Below the pieces are notes generated by a model. It did no database searches and had not been told where the DNA came from. It saw only the letters and a program-made list of their open reading frames with translations. Made by a program: the position numbers and the translations under genes. A stretch of DNA of 9,233 nucleotides from Betaproteobacteria bacterium (GTDB lineage Bacteria; Pseudomonadota; Gammaproteobacteria; Burkholderiales; SG8-41), in contig JAOUIN010000080.1 in assembly GCA_029883965.1 (NCBI GenBank), forward strand, positions 1-9,233, written 5' to 3'. This document shows, piece by piece, positions 1 through 6,701 of the stretch; the first letter of the stretch is position 1, and each line of letters begins with the position of its first letter.

Positions 1-1
1 G

Positions 2-883
2 CGCGCAGCACTGGGTATCATCGCCATCGAATTCCGGTCGGCCTATGCCAACGACGCACGCGACTATCTGAGCAAGGGCATGGCACTGCGGGACACAATG
101 CGCGACGAGCCGCTGCTGTCGTTCTGTCTCGCGCCACATGCGCCGTTCAGCGTGTCGGACGACACGCTGGCCCAGATCGCCATATATGCCGGCGAACTCG
201 ACATTCCGGTGCACATGCATCTGCACGAAGCGACGCAGGAAATCAGCGATGGCCTCAAAGCGCACGGTTCGCGTCCCATCGCGCGACTGCAAAAACTCGG
301 GTTGCTGGGACCCGGCCTGATCGCCGTCCACAGCGTGCACCTGACGCCGGAGGAGATCGCATTATTCGCTCGACATGGCTGCTCTGTCGCGCATTGCCCG
401 TCTTCCAATCTCAAGCTGGCAAGCGGAATCGCCCCAGTAGCAGACCTGCTGCAGGCCGGTGTCAACATCGGCATCGGCACGGATGGCGCCGCCAGCAACA
501 ACCGGCTCGACATGTTTGAAGAAATGCGGCTCGCAGCTCTGCTCGCCAAAGGCGCGAGCGGCGACCCGACGGCGATGCCCGCGCATCGGGCGCTCGAATG
601 TGCCACACTCGGCGGCGCACGCGCACTGGGTCTGCAGGAACGCCTGGGATCCATCGTACCGGGAAAGCTGGCCGACCTGACCGCGGTCGCGCTGTCCGCA
701 ACGGCGCTGACACCGTGTTATGACCCGGTTTCACATCTGGTGTATGCCGCAGGCCGGGAACAGGTCACCGATGTCTGGGTGGGCGGCGTACGCCGCCTCG
801 CCGACCGCGCACTGGTTACAATCGATGAAACCGCCATCAAGGCCCGCGCAAGGCAATGGGTAAAAAGAATACGACCATCATGA
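2..883 (+). CDS. mtaD: MtaD-type 5'-methylthioadenosine/S-adenosylhomocysteine deaminase (TRZ/ATZ amidohydrolase), 5' end outside window
   Basis: The 3' part of a metal-dependent amidohydrolase. The frame is open from base 2, so the true start and the N-terminal metal-binding HxH lie upstream of the window. Seen here are the HMHLHE segment (212-229), with the third metal His and a Glu; HSVHL (His codon at 329-331); and GTDGAASNNRLDMFEEMR, whose Asp (482-484) is the usual last metal ligand. This last segment is typical of MtaD/TrzN-like deaminases, which convert methylthioadenosine or S-adenosylhomocysteine to inosyl derivatives. The C-terminal GKLADLTAV stretch is the usual return to the small beta domain. 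The stop TGA (881-883) overlaps the ubiG ATG. A link to ubiG is plausible because UbiG releases S-adenosylhomocysteine, but that is inference. The family includes deaminases for other substrates, so the exact substrate is not proven. Confidence 0.85.
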   Translation, partial: RAALGIIAIEFRSAYANDARDYLSKGMALRDTMRDEPLLSFCLAPHAPFSVSDDTLAQIAIYAGELDIPVHMHLHEATQEISDGLKAHGSRPIARLQKLGLLGPGLIAVHSVHLTPEEIALFARHGCSVAHCPSSNLKLASGIAPVADLLQAGVNIGIGTDGAASNNRLDMFEEMRLAALLAKGASGDPTAMPAHRALECATLGGARALGLQERLGSIVPGKLADLTAVALSATALTPCYDPVSHLVYAAGREQVTDVWVGGVRRLADRALVTIDETAIKARARQWVKRIRPS

Positions 884-1584
884 CTGCAAACGTCGATCCG
901 GCAGAACTGGAAAAATTCAGCGAGCTCGCTCACCGCTGGTGGGATCCCCAGAGCGAATTCAGGCCCCTGCATGAAATCAATCCGCTCCGACTGGCTTACA
1001 TCAACGAAACCGCTGAACTGCAGGGCAAGCTCGCGCTCGACGTGGGGTGCGGCGGCGGCATCCTTGCTGAGGCCATGGCCCGTTGCGGCGCACAAGTCAC
1101 CGGCATCGATCTCGCTGACAAACCGCTGCAGGTGGCCCGCCTGCACCTGCACGAGTCCGGGTTGAATGTGAGCTATCGCAAAATCCCGGTCGAAGAGCTG
1201 GCGCGCGAATCCCCGCGAAGTTTCGATGTCGTTACCTGCATGGAAATGCTGGAGCATGTGCCCGATCCCGCCGCCACGGTGCGGGCATGCGCAGAATTGC
1301 TGAAGCCCGGCGGACATGCGTTCTTCGCCACGCTAAACCGCAACCCGAAATCCTATCTCTACGCGATTATCGGCGCCGAATACGTGCTCAACCTGCTGCC
1401 GCGCGGTACCCATGACTACGCGCGCTTCATCAAGCCTTCGGAACTGGCCGCCGCCTGCCGCAATGCCGGTCTTGACGTCACCGCCACCATCGGCATGACC
1501 TACAACCCGTTCAGCAAGACCTACGCGCTCGAGTCCGACACCGACGTCAACTACATCCTTTGCGCCCGCGCGCCACAATTGTGA
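880..1584 (+). CDS. ubiG: Ubiquinone biosynthesis O-methyltransferase UbiG
   Basis: SAM-dependent class I methyltransferase, 234 aa from the ATG at 880. It carries out both O-methylations of ubiquinone synthesis (polyprenyl dihydroxybenzoate/2-polyprenyl-6-hydroxyphenol and demethylubiquinol). The N-terminal FSELAHRWWDPQSEFRPLH segment is a UbiG signature. Motif I is LDVGCGGG (residues 53-60), followed by the ribose-binding acidic residue in GIDL (D77) and by CMEMLEHVPDP (about 120-130). Length fits the family. I chose 880 because it gives an ATGA overlap with the preceding stop and the usual MTANVDP start. An in-frame ATG at 856 would add eight residues (MGKKNTTI), but its only purine run, AAGG, lies too close to it. 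The stop (1582-1584) overlaps the GTG of the next gene. Assignment is firm; the start is slightly less so. Confidence 0.93.
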   Translation: MTANVDPAELEKFSELAHRWWDPQSEFRPLHEINPLRLAYINETAELQGKLALDVGCGGGILAEAMARCGAQVTGIDLADKPLQVARLHLHESGLNVSYRKIPVEELARESPRSFDVVTCMEMLEHVPDPAATVRACAELLKPGGHAFFATLNRNPKSYLYAIIGAEYVLNLLPRGTHDYARFIKPSELAAACRNAGLDVTATIGMTYNPFSKTYALESDTDVNYILCARAPQL

Positions 1585-2225
1585 CCGCTGCCGTCCTGTT
1601 TGACCTCGACGGCACTTTTGCCGACACTGCGCCCGATCTGGGCCGCGCCGTTAACGCCATGCGCTCAGCGCGCGGCCTGCCGCCCGTTGCTCTGGCAGAC
1701 ACGCGTCGGGTCACGTCGCTGGGCGCTCGCGGGCTGCTCGGCGTCGGCTTCGGCATAGCCCCCGGGGATACGAATTACGATGCGATGCGTGCGGAATTCC
1801 TCGACATCTACGAGAACAACCTGTGCTGCGACACGACGCTGTTTCCCGGGATGGCGGAACTGGTAGACCGTCTGGAACAGCGCACCATCGTGTGGGGCAT
1901 CGTGACCAACAAGGCAGAACGCCTCGCCAGGCCGCTGCTGCAGCAGCTGGGTTACGACCGCCGCGCCGCCTGCATCATTGGTGGAGACACCACCGCGCAC
2001 ATGAAGCCTCATCCGGCACCGCTGCTGGCCGCGGCGCGCGCCCTCAACGTGGCCCCGCGCAATTGCCTCTACGTGGGGGATGACCAGCGAGACATAGAAG
2101 CCGGTCGCGCCGCCGCGATGCGCACGGTCGCAGTCCGCTTTGGTTATCTTAACGGCAGCCACCCCGAAAACTGGGGCGCAGATGCCATTGTCTCCACACC
2201 AGCTGAAATAGAAAATTTAATTTAA
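1581..2225 (+). CDS. HAD-superfamily sugar-phosphate phosphatase, MupP/Gph-like
   Basis: HAD subfamily IA phosphatase, 214 aa from GTG 1581. Motif I is DLDGT (D8 nucleophile, D10 acid/base), motif II is T109 in GIVTNK, motif III is K142 in MKPHP, and motif IV is VGDDQRDIEAGRAA (D167, D168). The cap lies at about residues 15-85. Annotation pipelines usually call such proteins phosphoglycolate phosphatase (Gph). The alternative is MupP, the N-acetylmuramic acid 6-phosphate phosphatase of cell-wall recycling: in Pseudomonas mupP lies directly after ubiG, as here, and the AMRxARGLPP and VTNKxxR segments and the HWGAD-like tail (ENWGADAIV) resemble it. I favour MupP-like but leave the symbol empty. 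GTG 1581 is preferred because GTGA overlaps the ubiG stop; an upstream in-frame TTG at 1560 would add seven residues. The terminal codons are AT-rich and run into a repeated motif (2221-2239). Confidence 0.85.
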   Translation: MTAAVLFDLDGTFADTAPDLGRAVNAMRSARGLPPVALADTRRVTSLGARGLLGVGFGIAPGDTNYDAMRAEFLDIYENNLCCDTTLFPGMAELVDRLEQRTIVWGIVTNKAERLARPLLQQLGYDRRAACIIGGDTTAHMKPHPAPLLAAARALNVAPRNCLYVGDDQRDIEAGRAAAMRTVAVRFGYLNGSHPENWGADAIVSTPAEIENLI

Positions 2226-2239
2226 AAACAATTGGTTAT
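2221..2239 (+). repeat. Copy 1 of an 18/19-bp repeated AT-rich element
   Basis: The stretch TTTAAAA-A-CAATTGGTTAT overlaps the stop of the phosphatase gene and lies just upstream of the ssrA promoter region. It matches 7122-7140 at 18 of 19 positions, in the same orientation on the + strand. Its core CAATTG is palindromic. Function unknown. Confidence 0.5.
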
Positions 2240-2255
2240 GTTAATAGTCCGCCTA

Positions 2256-2264
2256 TGCGATAAT
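2256..2264 (+). promoter_or_regulatory. Candidate extended -10 promoter for ssrA
   Basis: TGCGATAAT is a TGn extended -10 with a 5/6 match to TATAAT. No good -35 lies at 17 bp. Transcription from about 2271 would give a precursor with roughly 50 nt of 5' leader, to be removed by RNase P, as is known for ssrA elsewhere. A weaker alternative closer to the mature end is TTGAAC (2284-2289) with a poor -10 near 2309-2315. Confidence 0.4.
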
Positions 2265-2320
2265 CTTTGGAACCGCTCAGCTCTTGAACTTGGGCTGCGC
2301 GGCGCAATCTTATTTCTCAT

Positions 2321-2685
2321 GGGGGCGACCTGGTTTCGACGTGGGTCACAAAGCAGCACAGGGCATGCCAAGGTCCAGTTACCTTGTAAATCCGCTGGAA
2401 ACTTTATACACGCCAACGACGAGCGTTATTCTCTAGCCGCCTAACACCGGCTAGACACTGCACTGATCTGCTGATGGGTCAGGCCCCGAAAGGGGTGCAG
2501 TGTCATTTACATCAGCCCCTCTGCGGGGTTTGGTCGCTTAGCCCCGCGGATCCGTCGAAGCGACTAGCCAAACATCAGCCTGCCGGTTGGCGGATGCGCG
2601 GCGAATCCCAAATAACCAGGCTAAGCATGTAGTCCTGACTGTGGAGGGCTTGCGGACGCGGGTTCAATTCCCGCCGCCTCCACCA
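2321..2685 (+). ncRNA. ssrA: Transfer-messenger RNA (tmRNA, SsrA), one-piece
   Basis: Rescues ribosomes stalled on broken mRNAs and tags the nascent chain for proteolysis, with SmpB as partner. The mature ends are set by the tRNA-like acceptor stem: GGGGGCG (2321-2327) pairs with CGCCTCC (2675-2681, one G-U), followed by A and an encoded CCA (2683-2685). The T arm is GCGGG (2658-2662), loop TTCAATT, CCCGC (2670-2674). The 5' D-like region GGTTTCGAC (2332-2340) is the conserved tmRNA signature. The reading frame at 2412-2444 gives ANDERYSLAA and a TAA stop. Length 365 nt is close to the 363 nt of E. coli. It is not the permuted two-piece form found in some betaproteobacteria. A rho-independent terminator follows at once. 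The 3' end is a common integration site for islands, but no second copy of it occurs in this window. Confidence 0.97.
2412..2444 (+). other. tmRNA tag reading frame (ANDERYSLAA, stop TAA)
   Basis: The resume codon is GCC at 2412, preceded by ATACAC, with an A at -4 as in most tmRNAs. Ten codons encode ANDERYSLAA before TAA (2442-2444). The C-terminal LAA is the ClpXP recognition end. Ser at position 7 replaces the Ala of the E. coli tag ANDENYALAA. Confidence 0.93.
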
Positions 2686-2691
2686 AACAAT

Positions 2692-2721
2692 AAAAGGCCG
2701 TCCTGCAGGGGACGGCCTTTT
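2692..2721 (+). terminator. Rho-independent terminator of ssrA
   Basis: A perfect 12-bp stem, AAAAGGCCGTCC (2692-2703) with GGACGGCCTTTT (2710-2721), around a 6-base loop. The arm itself ends in T4. The flanking A and T runs make it usable on both strands, but only the + strand has a gene that needs it. Confidence 0.9.
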
Positions 2722-2819
2722 ACGCTTCCGCGCGATAGGATTTCTTAGAACCTGGTGCCGGCAGAAGTAGCGCATCAAGGCATAATTCCGCCTGAACCGG
2801 GCAAAGGACTCACCTCACA

Positions 2820-3701
2820 ATGCGCGAACTTCTTGAAATTAATCAACTTCTCGGCGAATGGCCTGGCATTCCGCTTATCAATGCAGCGATCATCTTGCTG
2901 CTCACAGCACTAGGCCTGCGCACGCGGCCGGCCGACGCGCTGCTGCTGTTCCGGAACCCGGCACTCGGGGTGCGCGCCATGCTGGCCATGTTCGTATTTG
3001 TGCCAGCGTGCACTTTCCTCATGACATGGAGCCTGCCGCTCGAACCGGCGATCCGTGCGAGTCTGTTGGCCATGTCGGTGGCGCCTTTGTGTCCGGTCAC
3101 TGTGAAGGCGGCAACCAACCCCGGTATCGCCGGTGACTACATGCTCGGACTGCAGTTTTTTTCCGCCATTGCCTCGATCGCCATGGTGCCGGCCATGCTG
3201 TTTATCGCCGGGAACATTTTTGAGTTTGAACCCCGATATCCCGTCGGCGAGATCGCCTTTTTTATACTGAAACAAATCGGGTTGCCGCTCGCGATCGGCT
3301 TGGGGCTTGCCAGAATGCTGGGCGATAAGAGCAAGGCCGTGGCGCTGTGGCTGGAGCGAATTGGTTTCATCGCTATGATCGTCGCAATGGCAATAATCCT
3401 CTACTTCCTTGTACCCAAGGTCTGGTCGATGACGGTTAATGGACGGCTGCTCAGTGTGGTGGCCTTCACCGGTTTTGTACTGTTGGGGGGCCATCTGTTC
3501 GGGGGGGCCGACAAGGGCGCCCGCGATAATCTGACAATGGGCAGCCTCCAGCGCCATCCTGCGATCTCCCTTCTGATCGCCACAACAGTGCTTCCGGCGG
3601 AAGAAGCAACCATAATCGCTGTCATCATCATGTTTGTGCTGGCCGGCAACGTGGCGGTCATCCCTTATATGATCAAGCGTAAAGACCCGGCCGCGACGTG
3701 A
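2820..3701 (+). CDS. Membrane transporter of the bile acid:sodium symporter (BASS/BART)-like family
   Basis: A 293-aa integral membrane protein with about nine hydrophobic segments: roughly residues 18-34, 51-71, 78-98, 107-131, 143-167, 180-198, 208-229, 246-259 and 262-284. The late SLQRHPAISLLIAT segment and the EEATIIAVII helix resemble the RHP...A motif of BASS-family Na+-coupled carriers. The LCPVTVKAATNPG loop after the third segment is like the family's first helix-breaking cross-over. Substrate is unknown: relatives carry bile acids, organic anions, pantothenate or pyruvate. AAAGGA (2803-2808) lies 11 nt before the ATG, rather far for a ribosome binding site. CATAAT at 2781-2786 is a lone -10-like hexamer without a -35. 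The gene stands between the ssrA terminator and rlmJ, with no partner gene in the window. Family assignment rests on overall pattern, not on catalytic residues. Confidence 0.6.
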   Translation: MRELLEINQLLGEWPGIPLINAAIILLLTALGLRTRPADALLLFRNPALGVRAMLAMFVFVPACTFLMTWSLPLEPAIRASLLAMSVAPLCPVTVKAATNPGIAGDYMLGLQFFSAIASIAMVPAMLFIAGNIFEFEPRYPVGEIAFFILKQIGLPLAIGLGLARMLGDKSKAVALWLERIGFIAMIVAMAIILYFLVPKVWSMTVNGRLLSVVAFTGFVLLGGHLFGGADKGARDNLTMGSLQRHPAISLLIATTVLPAEEATIIAVIIMFVLAGNVAVIPYMIKRKDPAAT

Positions 3702-3851
3702 GGAGTTACCACATCCCGCATTCCGCAAGGGCTTCACCCCCCTGCAGTTTGATGGTCAGGCTGAAATTGTCGGTTACCCTATGTAGCAGGCACTGGCCCC
3801 GGCCCTGCTCAATGTCAACGCTAATAAAGCCCACCGGGCGGGATTCCAACC

Positions 3852-4694
3852 ATGCTTTCCTACCGTCACCAGTTTCACGCAGGCAACGTCTCTGATGTAT
3901 TCAAGCACGCCATACTGACGCGGCTTCTGCTGGCACTGGCAAAAAAAGACACGCCCTTCTGTGTCATCGACACGCACGCCGGGCTCGGCCTGTATGACCT
4001 CGAACATCCGTGGTCACAAAAAACCGCCGAATGGCGCCATGGCATAGGCCGCATCTGGGGTCGCAGCGATGCGCCATCCACTCTGACCCCCTACCTCGAC
4101 GCGATCCGCGCCGACAATACTGACGGCCACCTGCTGCACTATCCGGGCTCGCCCCGCATCGCGCGCCGTCTGATGCGCAGCGATGACCGCCTGGTGCTGT
4201 ATGAACTGAACAAGGACGATTGCGCGACCTTGACGGACGTCTTTTCCGGGGTCCGCCATACGGCCATCCACAACCAGGATGGTTTTTCAGCGATCAAGGC
4301 ATTCCTCCCGCCAAAGGAGCGTCGTGGATTGACGTTCATCGATGCGGCATTCGATCAGGCAGACGAATTCGCCCGGATCACGCGCGCCATCAAGGAAGCA
4401 CATACACGCTTTGCCACCGGCATGATTGCCGTGTGGTATCCGCTGATGGCGCCGGCGGCCATGCTTGCCTTTGCGCGCAGCCTGAAGGCCAGCAAGCTGC
4501 CGAAAACGCTGCAACTGGAACTGACTATCTATCCTGAGGATTTTACCGAGCACATCCGCGGCAGTGGCATGATCGTCGTCAATCCGCCGTTCGGACTGGA
4601 TCAGGAGGCGCCGCCACTGCTCGACTGGCTGTGGCGTGCAATGTCGCCGGAGAAACAGGGCGGCACGCGCTGCGAATGGCTGGTGCCGGAATAA
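3852..4694 (+). CDS. rlmJ: RlmJ-family 23S rRNA adenine-N6 methyltransferase with altered motif IV
   Basis: 280 aa, the usual length of RlmJ, which makes m6A2030 in 23S rRNA using SAM. The N-terminus MLSYRHQFHAGNVSDVFKH is the family signature and keeps Tyr4, His6 and Lys18. Motif I is DTHAGLGLY (about 40-48), followed by HYPGSPRIARRL, FATGMIAVWYP, SGMIVVNPPF and a C-terminal WLVPE. The odd point is motif IV. The N6-adenine methyltransferase signature, DPPY at 164-167 in E. coli, reads Asp164-Ala-Ala-Phe here (4341-4352). Asp164 stays but both prolines are lost. Activity is therefore uncertain, though the rest of the protein shows no decay. The ribosome binding site is weak (GGGA at 3840-3843, 8 nt before the ATG), next to a small GCCC/GGGC hairpin. 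The gene ends against a shared terminator. Confidence 0.92.
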   Translation: MLSYRHQFHAGNVSDVFKHAILTRLLLALAKKDTPFCVIDTHAGLGLYDLEHPWSQKTAEWRHGIGRIWGRSDAPSTLTPYLDAIRADNTDGHLLHYPGSPRIARRLMRSDDRLVLYELNKDDCATLTDVFSGVRHTAIHNQDGFSAIKAFLPPKERRGLTFIDAAFDQADEFARITRAIKEAHTRFATGMIAVWYPLMAPAAMLAFARSLKASKLPKTLQLELTIYPEDFTEHIRGSGMIVVNPPFGLDQEAPPLLDWLWRAMSPEKQGGTRCEWLVPE

Positions 4695-4695
4695 A

Positions 4696-4722
4696 AAACG
4701 CCGCAGGATCACTGCGGCGTTT
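4696..4722. terminator. Bidirectional terminator between rlmJ and efp
   Basis: An 11-bp perfect stem, AAACGCCGCAG (4696-4706) with CTGCGGCGTTT (4712-4722), loop of 5. Read on the - strand it is followed by T6, so it serves the earP-efp group well. On the + strand it has only T3 at the stem end and would serve rlmJ less efficiently. The stem starts directly after the rlmJ stop codon. Confidence 0.88.
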
Positions 4723-4810
4723 CATATTCAGCCTATCGACGCAATTCACCAAAGAACCGTCTCGCACACGGTAAGCGCGCGACGAGGCGATCGCCGCGTA
4801 CAGGAGGTTC

Positions 4811-5371
4811 TCAGCCCTTGGTACGGCTGCGGTATTCGCCGGTGCGCGTATCGATTTCGATCTTGTCGCCGGTTGCGCAAAACAGCGGCACCGGAACTTC
4901 AAAACCGGTGCTTAGTTTCGCCGGCTTCAGCACTTTGCCCGAGGTGTCGCCGCGCACTGCCGGTTCGGTATAGATGATTTCGCGAACCAGGCTCTGCGGA
5001 ATTTCCACCGAGATCGGACGGCCCTCATACAGCGTGACTTCGCATTCCATGCCATCTTCAAGGTAGTTCAGCGCGTCGCCCATGTTCTCCTTGTCCACCT
5101 CAAACTGGTTGAACTCGGCATCCATGAACACATAGGATGGCTCGGCAAAGTAGGAATAGGTTACTTCCTTGCGCTCGAGCTGCACGACGTCAAATTTCTC
5201 GTCGGCGCGATAGACCGTTTCCGTGCCGCCGTTCGACAGCAGATTCTTCAATTTCATTTTGACGACCGACGCATTGCGGCCGGACTTGCTGAACTCGGCC
5301 TTCAACACCACCATCGGGTCCTTGCCGACCATGATCACATTGCCGGCTCGGATTTCCTGTGCGATTTTCAT
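4811..5371 (-). CDS. efp: Translation elongation factor P (arginine-32 type)
   Basis: 186 aa, normal EF-P length. The factor binds the ribosome between the P and E sites and promotes peptide bond formation at polyproline stretches. The order is a KOW-like N-terminal domain (1-65), an OB domain (about 66-128) and a C-terminal OB domain (about 130-186). The tip loop reads SKSGRNASVVK with Arg at 32, the residue that EarP rhamnosylates, rather than the Lys used by the EpmA/B pathway. The start ATG (5369-5371) gives MKIAQEIRAGN, the canonical N-terminus. The frame stays open upstream into earP sequence, but that extension is not EF-P-like. AAGGA and GTAGGG precede the ATG. earP ends 38 nt upstream on the same strand, so the two are probably co-transcribed. 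A TAGAAT hexamer (5412-5417) overlapping the earP stop could be an internal -10, but no matching -35 is visible. Terminator at 4696-4722. Confidence 0.97.
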   Translation of the reverse strand: MKIAQEIRAGNVIMVGKDPMVVLKAEFSKSGRNASVVKMKLKNLLSNGGTETVYRADEKFDVVQLERKEVTYSYFAEPSYVFMDAEFNQFEVDKENMGDALNYLEDGMECEVTLYEGRPISVEIPQSLVREIIYTEPAVRGDTSGKVLKPAKLSTGFEVPVPLFCATGDKIEIDTRTGEYRSRTKG

Positions 5372-5409
5372 AACCCTACATCCTTGAATTAGCAGCTTAA
5401 AAAAAGGCG

Positions 5410-6576
5410 CTATTCTACCCTGCTGCGCACGAACTCCACCAGTTGCGCCGCCAACTCCGCTGAATCGGCCAATTCCCGTGCTCGGCGGCCGGCGTGAATG
5501 CCTAAATCCCCCGTGACAGCGCGAAATGCAGGCCACAGATCCGGATTCCAGGCGGCCGCATCGCTGTTCCAGGCCTGCCACAGCGCCCTGAACGAACCGG
5601 AAACGACAGCGGGCATGCCGGCACAATAACGTTGAAGAAAAGCATCCATCTTGCGCTGATGCGCCCCGTCATCCTGGCGGTACGGCTGCCAGACTAGCGG
5701 CCGTGCCGCCCACAATGCCCGCACGAGCGAATCCTCGCCACGAACGAAGTTCAGATCACAGGCCCAGAGCAGTTCGTTATAACCTGCCTGCGGCAAGAAC
5801 GGCAATGCCCGCACTTCCAGTGCACCGCGGCGCCATGTTCTCGCAGCATCATTTGCGGTTCTAAAAAAGGCGCGCACCGCCGGCATCAGCACACCGTCCG
5901 GCACGGCCACTATCGCGGGCTCGCCGTCATTTGCGATCGCCGTGAGCAACGCGGTGACCGGCGCGTCGGCATAGGCAAACAATGAGACCGTCAGCGCCGA
6001 TGGCGCCGGGACGTCGAAATTCAGATCTCGCCAGAACGCACTGCGTGCCTCGTCATCGAAGGCCTCACGGCGCGCAATCAGATCAGCTTCACGCAACAGT
6101 CCGCCAGTGGCCGCCGTGAAGCCTGGAAAGAAGAAATAGCGCTGCAGCGGCAGTCGCGGATGCGGCGACGCCAATCCATGATGGCTATCCACCCACGATT
6201 CGGCGCTGAGGTATTCGAGCACGATCCACAGCGGCGGCCGCGGGCGCGCGGCCATGCGCGCAACGTACGCATCCGGAAGCCCGCAGCCGAATGCCTCGAT
6301 GACGACGGCGGCATCGTCCGTCGCATCCTTGTCCGCGGTCCAGCGCAAAATCGATATGCCTTCGACCTGCTGGGCGGCAACTGCCGGATCGACCGCGGGC
6401 GCAAGGGCGTGCAGCGTGGCAAGACCATCCAGCCATAAGCGCACCTGCAGCCCGTGTTCACGGTGAAGTATCTGTGCAAGGCGCCAGCAGACACCGGCGT
6501 CGCCGAAATTATCGACTACCTTGCAGAATATATCCCAGACCGCCGGAACAGGATGCTTGATTTCCATGGATGGCAC
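5410..6576 (-). CDS. earP: EF-P arginine rhamnosyltransferase EarP
   Basis: 388 aa, GT-B fold inverting glycosyltransferase (formerly DUF2331). It transfers rhamnose from dTDP-rhamnose to Arg32 of EF-P in the cytosol. The N-terminal WDIFCKVVDNFGDAGVCWRL is the family signature; D22 and D26 match Asp13 and Asp17 of the Pseudomonas putida enzyme. The nucleotide-sugar site NFVRGEDS holds E281, the counterpart of its Glu273, followed by WQPYRQDDGAHQRK. The presence of efp with Arg32 just downstream confirms the role. The rmlABCD genes for dTDP-rhamnose are not in the window. The listed start is a GTG (6574-6576) with GGAG about 11 nt upstream. An ATG at 6565-6567 (MEIKHP) is the main alternative and would shorten the protein by three residues. 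No good promoter is visible between this gene and the cspA terminator. Confidence 0.95.
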   Translation of the reverse strand: MPSMEIKHPVPAVWDIFCKVVDNFGDAGVCWRLAQILHREHGLQVRLWLDGLATLHALAPAVDPAVAAQQVEGISILRWTADKDATDDAAVVIEAFGCGLPDAYVARMAARPRPPLWIVLEYLSAESWVDSHHGLASPHPRLPLQRYFFFPGFTAATGGLLREADLIARREAFDDEARSAFWRDLNFDVPAPSALTVSLFAYADAPVTALLTAIANDGEPAIVAVPDGVLMPAVRAFFRTANDAARTWRRGALEVRALPFLPQAGYNELLWACDLNFVRGEDSLVRALWAARPLVWQPYRQDDGAHQRKMDAFLQRYCAGMPAVVSGSFRALWQAWNSDAAAWNPDLWPAFRAVTGDLGIHAGRRARELADSAELAAQLVEFVRSRVE

Positions 6577-6654
6577 CGATTATCGCGCTCCGCTCCACGG
6601 CGAGTCGAGATGCGGCCAAACGCCCGGCCGATGTTTCACCGCATGCCGCAGGCG

Positions 6655-6680
6655 AAAAAAAACCGGGCTTGCGCCCGGTT
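6655..6680 (-). terminator. Rho-independent terminator of the cold-shock gene
   Basis: On the - strand the stem AACCGGGC / GCCCGGTT (6673-6680 with 6661-6668) closes a GCAA tetraloop of the stable GNRA type. It is followed by a run of T (A at 6655-6660 on the + strand). It lies about 20 nt beyond the cspA stop and insulates earP from cold-shock transcription. Confidence 0.88.
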
Positions 6681-6701
6681 CTTCTTCAAGCTACGTCCGG
6701 C

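Noticed and set aside
718..1317. 199-codon open frame on the - strand over the mtaD/ubiG junction, and similar long antisense frames at 64-654 and 1665-2162
   Set aside because: All lie opposite recognised genes in GC-rich DNA, where stop codons are rare in shadow frames. None has family motifs.
2232..2444. Open frame on the + strand ending in ANDERYSLAA
   Set aside because: Only the last ten codons are translated, as the tmRNA tag. The upstream part is RNA structure and leader.
2665..2685. tmRNA 3' end as an attachment site of an integrated island
   Set aside because: No integrase and no second copy of the tmRNA 3' end are present in the window, and the following genes look chromosomal.
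2575..2778. Open frame on the - strand with WWRRRELNPRPQALHSQDYM
   Set aside because: It is antisense to the 3' end of tmRNA. RRRELNPRP-type peptides are a well-known artefact of translating this RNA gene.
2910..3737. 275-codon open frame on the - strand opposite the permease gene
   Set aside because: Its translation is rich in His, Arg, Gln and Asp with no family resemblance. The + strand frame has clear membrane helices.
3785..3809. AGCAGG/CCTGCT inverted repeat as a terminator for the permease gene
   Set aside because: Only 6 bp with a 13-base loop and no T run. It could be a leader hairpin of rlmJ but is not convincing.
3698..3895. 65-codon open frame between the permease gene and rlmJ, preceded by AGGAG just after the permease stop
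   Set aside because: It runs into rlmJ in another frame, has no recognisable features, and the AGGAG lies after its own ATG.
5372..5626. N-terminal extension of the efp frame
   Set aside because: The extension overlaps the earP 3' end, is Arg- and Cys-rich and unlike EF-P. The ATG at 5369-5371 gives the canonical start.
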